Below are positions 63,840-64,000 of a stretch of 64,000 nucleotides of DNA, in pieces. The translations under genes were made by a program, and so were the position numbers. Every line of letters starts with the position of its first letter. Within the stretch, counting starts at the first letter, position 1. Source of the DNA: Roseiarcus sp963767245 (GTDB taxonomy: Bacteria; Pseudomonadota; Alphaproteobacteria; Rhizobiales; Beijerinckiaceae); contig CAVYDG010000010.1 in assembly GCA_963767245.1 (NCBI GenBank), forward strand, positions 372,001 through 436,000. Direction: 5' to 3'. The notes under the pieces are model-generated. The model had not been told where the DNA came from. It made no database searches and was given only the letters and a program-made list of their open reading frames with translations.

Positions 63840-63867
63840 GCCTCGCGCGGGAAAACCCGCGCGAGGC
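63840..63867 (+). terminator. Strong hairpin terminator after the peptide gene
   Basis: GCCTCGCGCGGG, loop AAAA and CCCGCGCGAGGC form a perfect 12-base stem 20 bases after the stop. A-rich sequence precedes it and a modest T-rich stretch (ATTTGCGTTT) follows. It closes the peptide transcription unit and could act in both directions. Confidence 0.8.
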
Positions 63868-64000
63868 ATTTGCGTTTGCGGTGCCCAGCGATACATTTCC
63901 TAGGCGGAGCGCCTGCACCAGGTCTTGCAGGTTCTTGCCCTTTGCGGTCAAGGTTGTGAAATTGAACGCCAGCACGAAGCTCGTGCAAGACCAGTCACTG
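63868..64000. other. Window edge, unassigned
   Basis: A minus-strand frame is open from the window edge and reads FVLAFNFTTLTAKGKNLQDL. It matches no family I recognise, and running through the terminator hairpin makes it doubtful. No other signal is visible. Confidence 0.3.

Overview
The window looks like chromosome or genomic-island DNA of an alphaproteobacterium, probably order Hyphomicrobiales (Rhizobiales; Bradyrhizobium-, Methylocystis- or Beijerinckiaceae-like). This rests on overall high GC, NodD-like LysR regulators, DUF2092, DUF2252 and cysteine-rich-repeat proteins, small secreted proteins typical of that order, and the insertion-sequence families present. No rRNA, tRNA or CRISPR array was seen.

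Layout. (1) 0-1.6 kb: an SSB-like gene split by an IS630 element. (2) 1.9-17.7 kb: an intact catabolic island. Two LysR regulators and one TetR regulator surround an alpha/beta hydrolase, a two-domain VOC (extradiol-type) protein, a Rieske ferredoxin, an FAD monooxygenase, an MFS transporter, an SDR, an NAD-dependent epimerase-like enzyme, a cupin, a complete ABC importer (ATPase, two permeases, NMT1-type binding protein), a cyclase-family hydrolase and an FAA hydrolase. Together they suggest import and ring or side-chain cleavage of an unidentified (hetero)aromatic compound. (3) 17.9-19.2 kb: remnants of a PLD-type anti-phage helicase joined to a frameshifted relaxase tail. (4) 19.5-23.8 kb: a leftward cluster with a DyP-type peroxidase and an outer-membrane protein. 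(5) 24.1-30.8 kb: envelope and secreted proteins (OmpA-DUF2092 fusion, cysteine-rich repeat protein) and a LuxR-type two-component pair. (6) 31-36.2 kb: membrane genes, three of them broken (DUF502, Sel1, DUF2252).

(7) 36.3-44.8 kb: a second, almost identical IS630 copy, debris of a serine recombinase and a cyclase-type TPR protein, two IS5-family elements, a MITE-like repeat and an AT-rich AAA ATPase with a nuclease-like C-terminus. (8) 45.5-48.4 kb: a membrane-anchored periplasmic-binding protein and a truncated FecR protein. (9) 49-63.9 kb: a CvaA/CvaB-type peptide exporter whose ATPase carries an extension of more than 700 residues. Then come transposon debris (ISNCY, IS5, IS110, IS256, IS481, IS3, a group II intron tail), an ERF-HNH recombination gene, a TPR-SPINDLY O-GlcNAc-type glycosyltransferase, and a small double-glycine-leader peptide with its own promoter and terminator.

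The most interesting possibility is region 9: a leader peptide (63.6 kb), a leader-cleaving exporter (49-54.6 kb) and a protein glycosyltransferase (59.2 kb) could form a secreted, possibly glycosylated, peptide system. That functional link is inference. Many genes carry single-base frameshifts. Some are surely decay, but draft-assembly error cannot be excluded from sequence alone.
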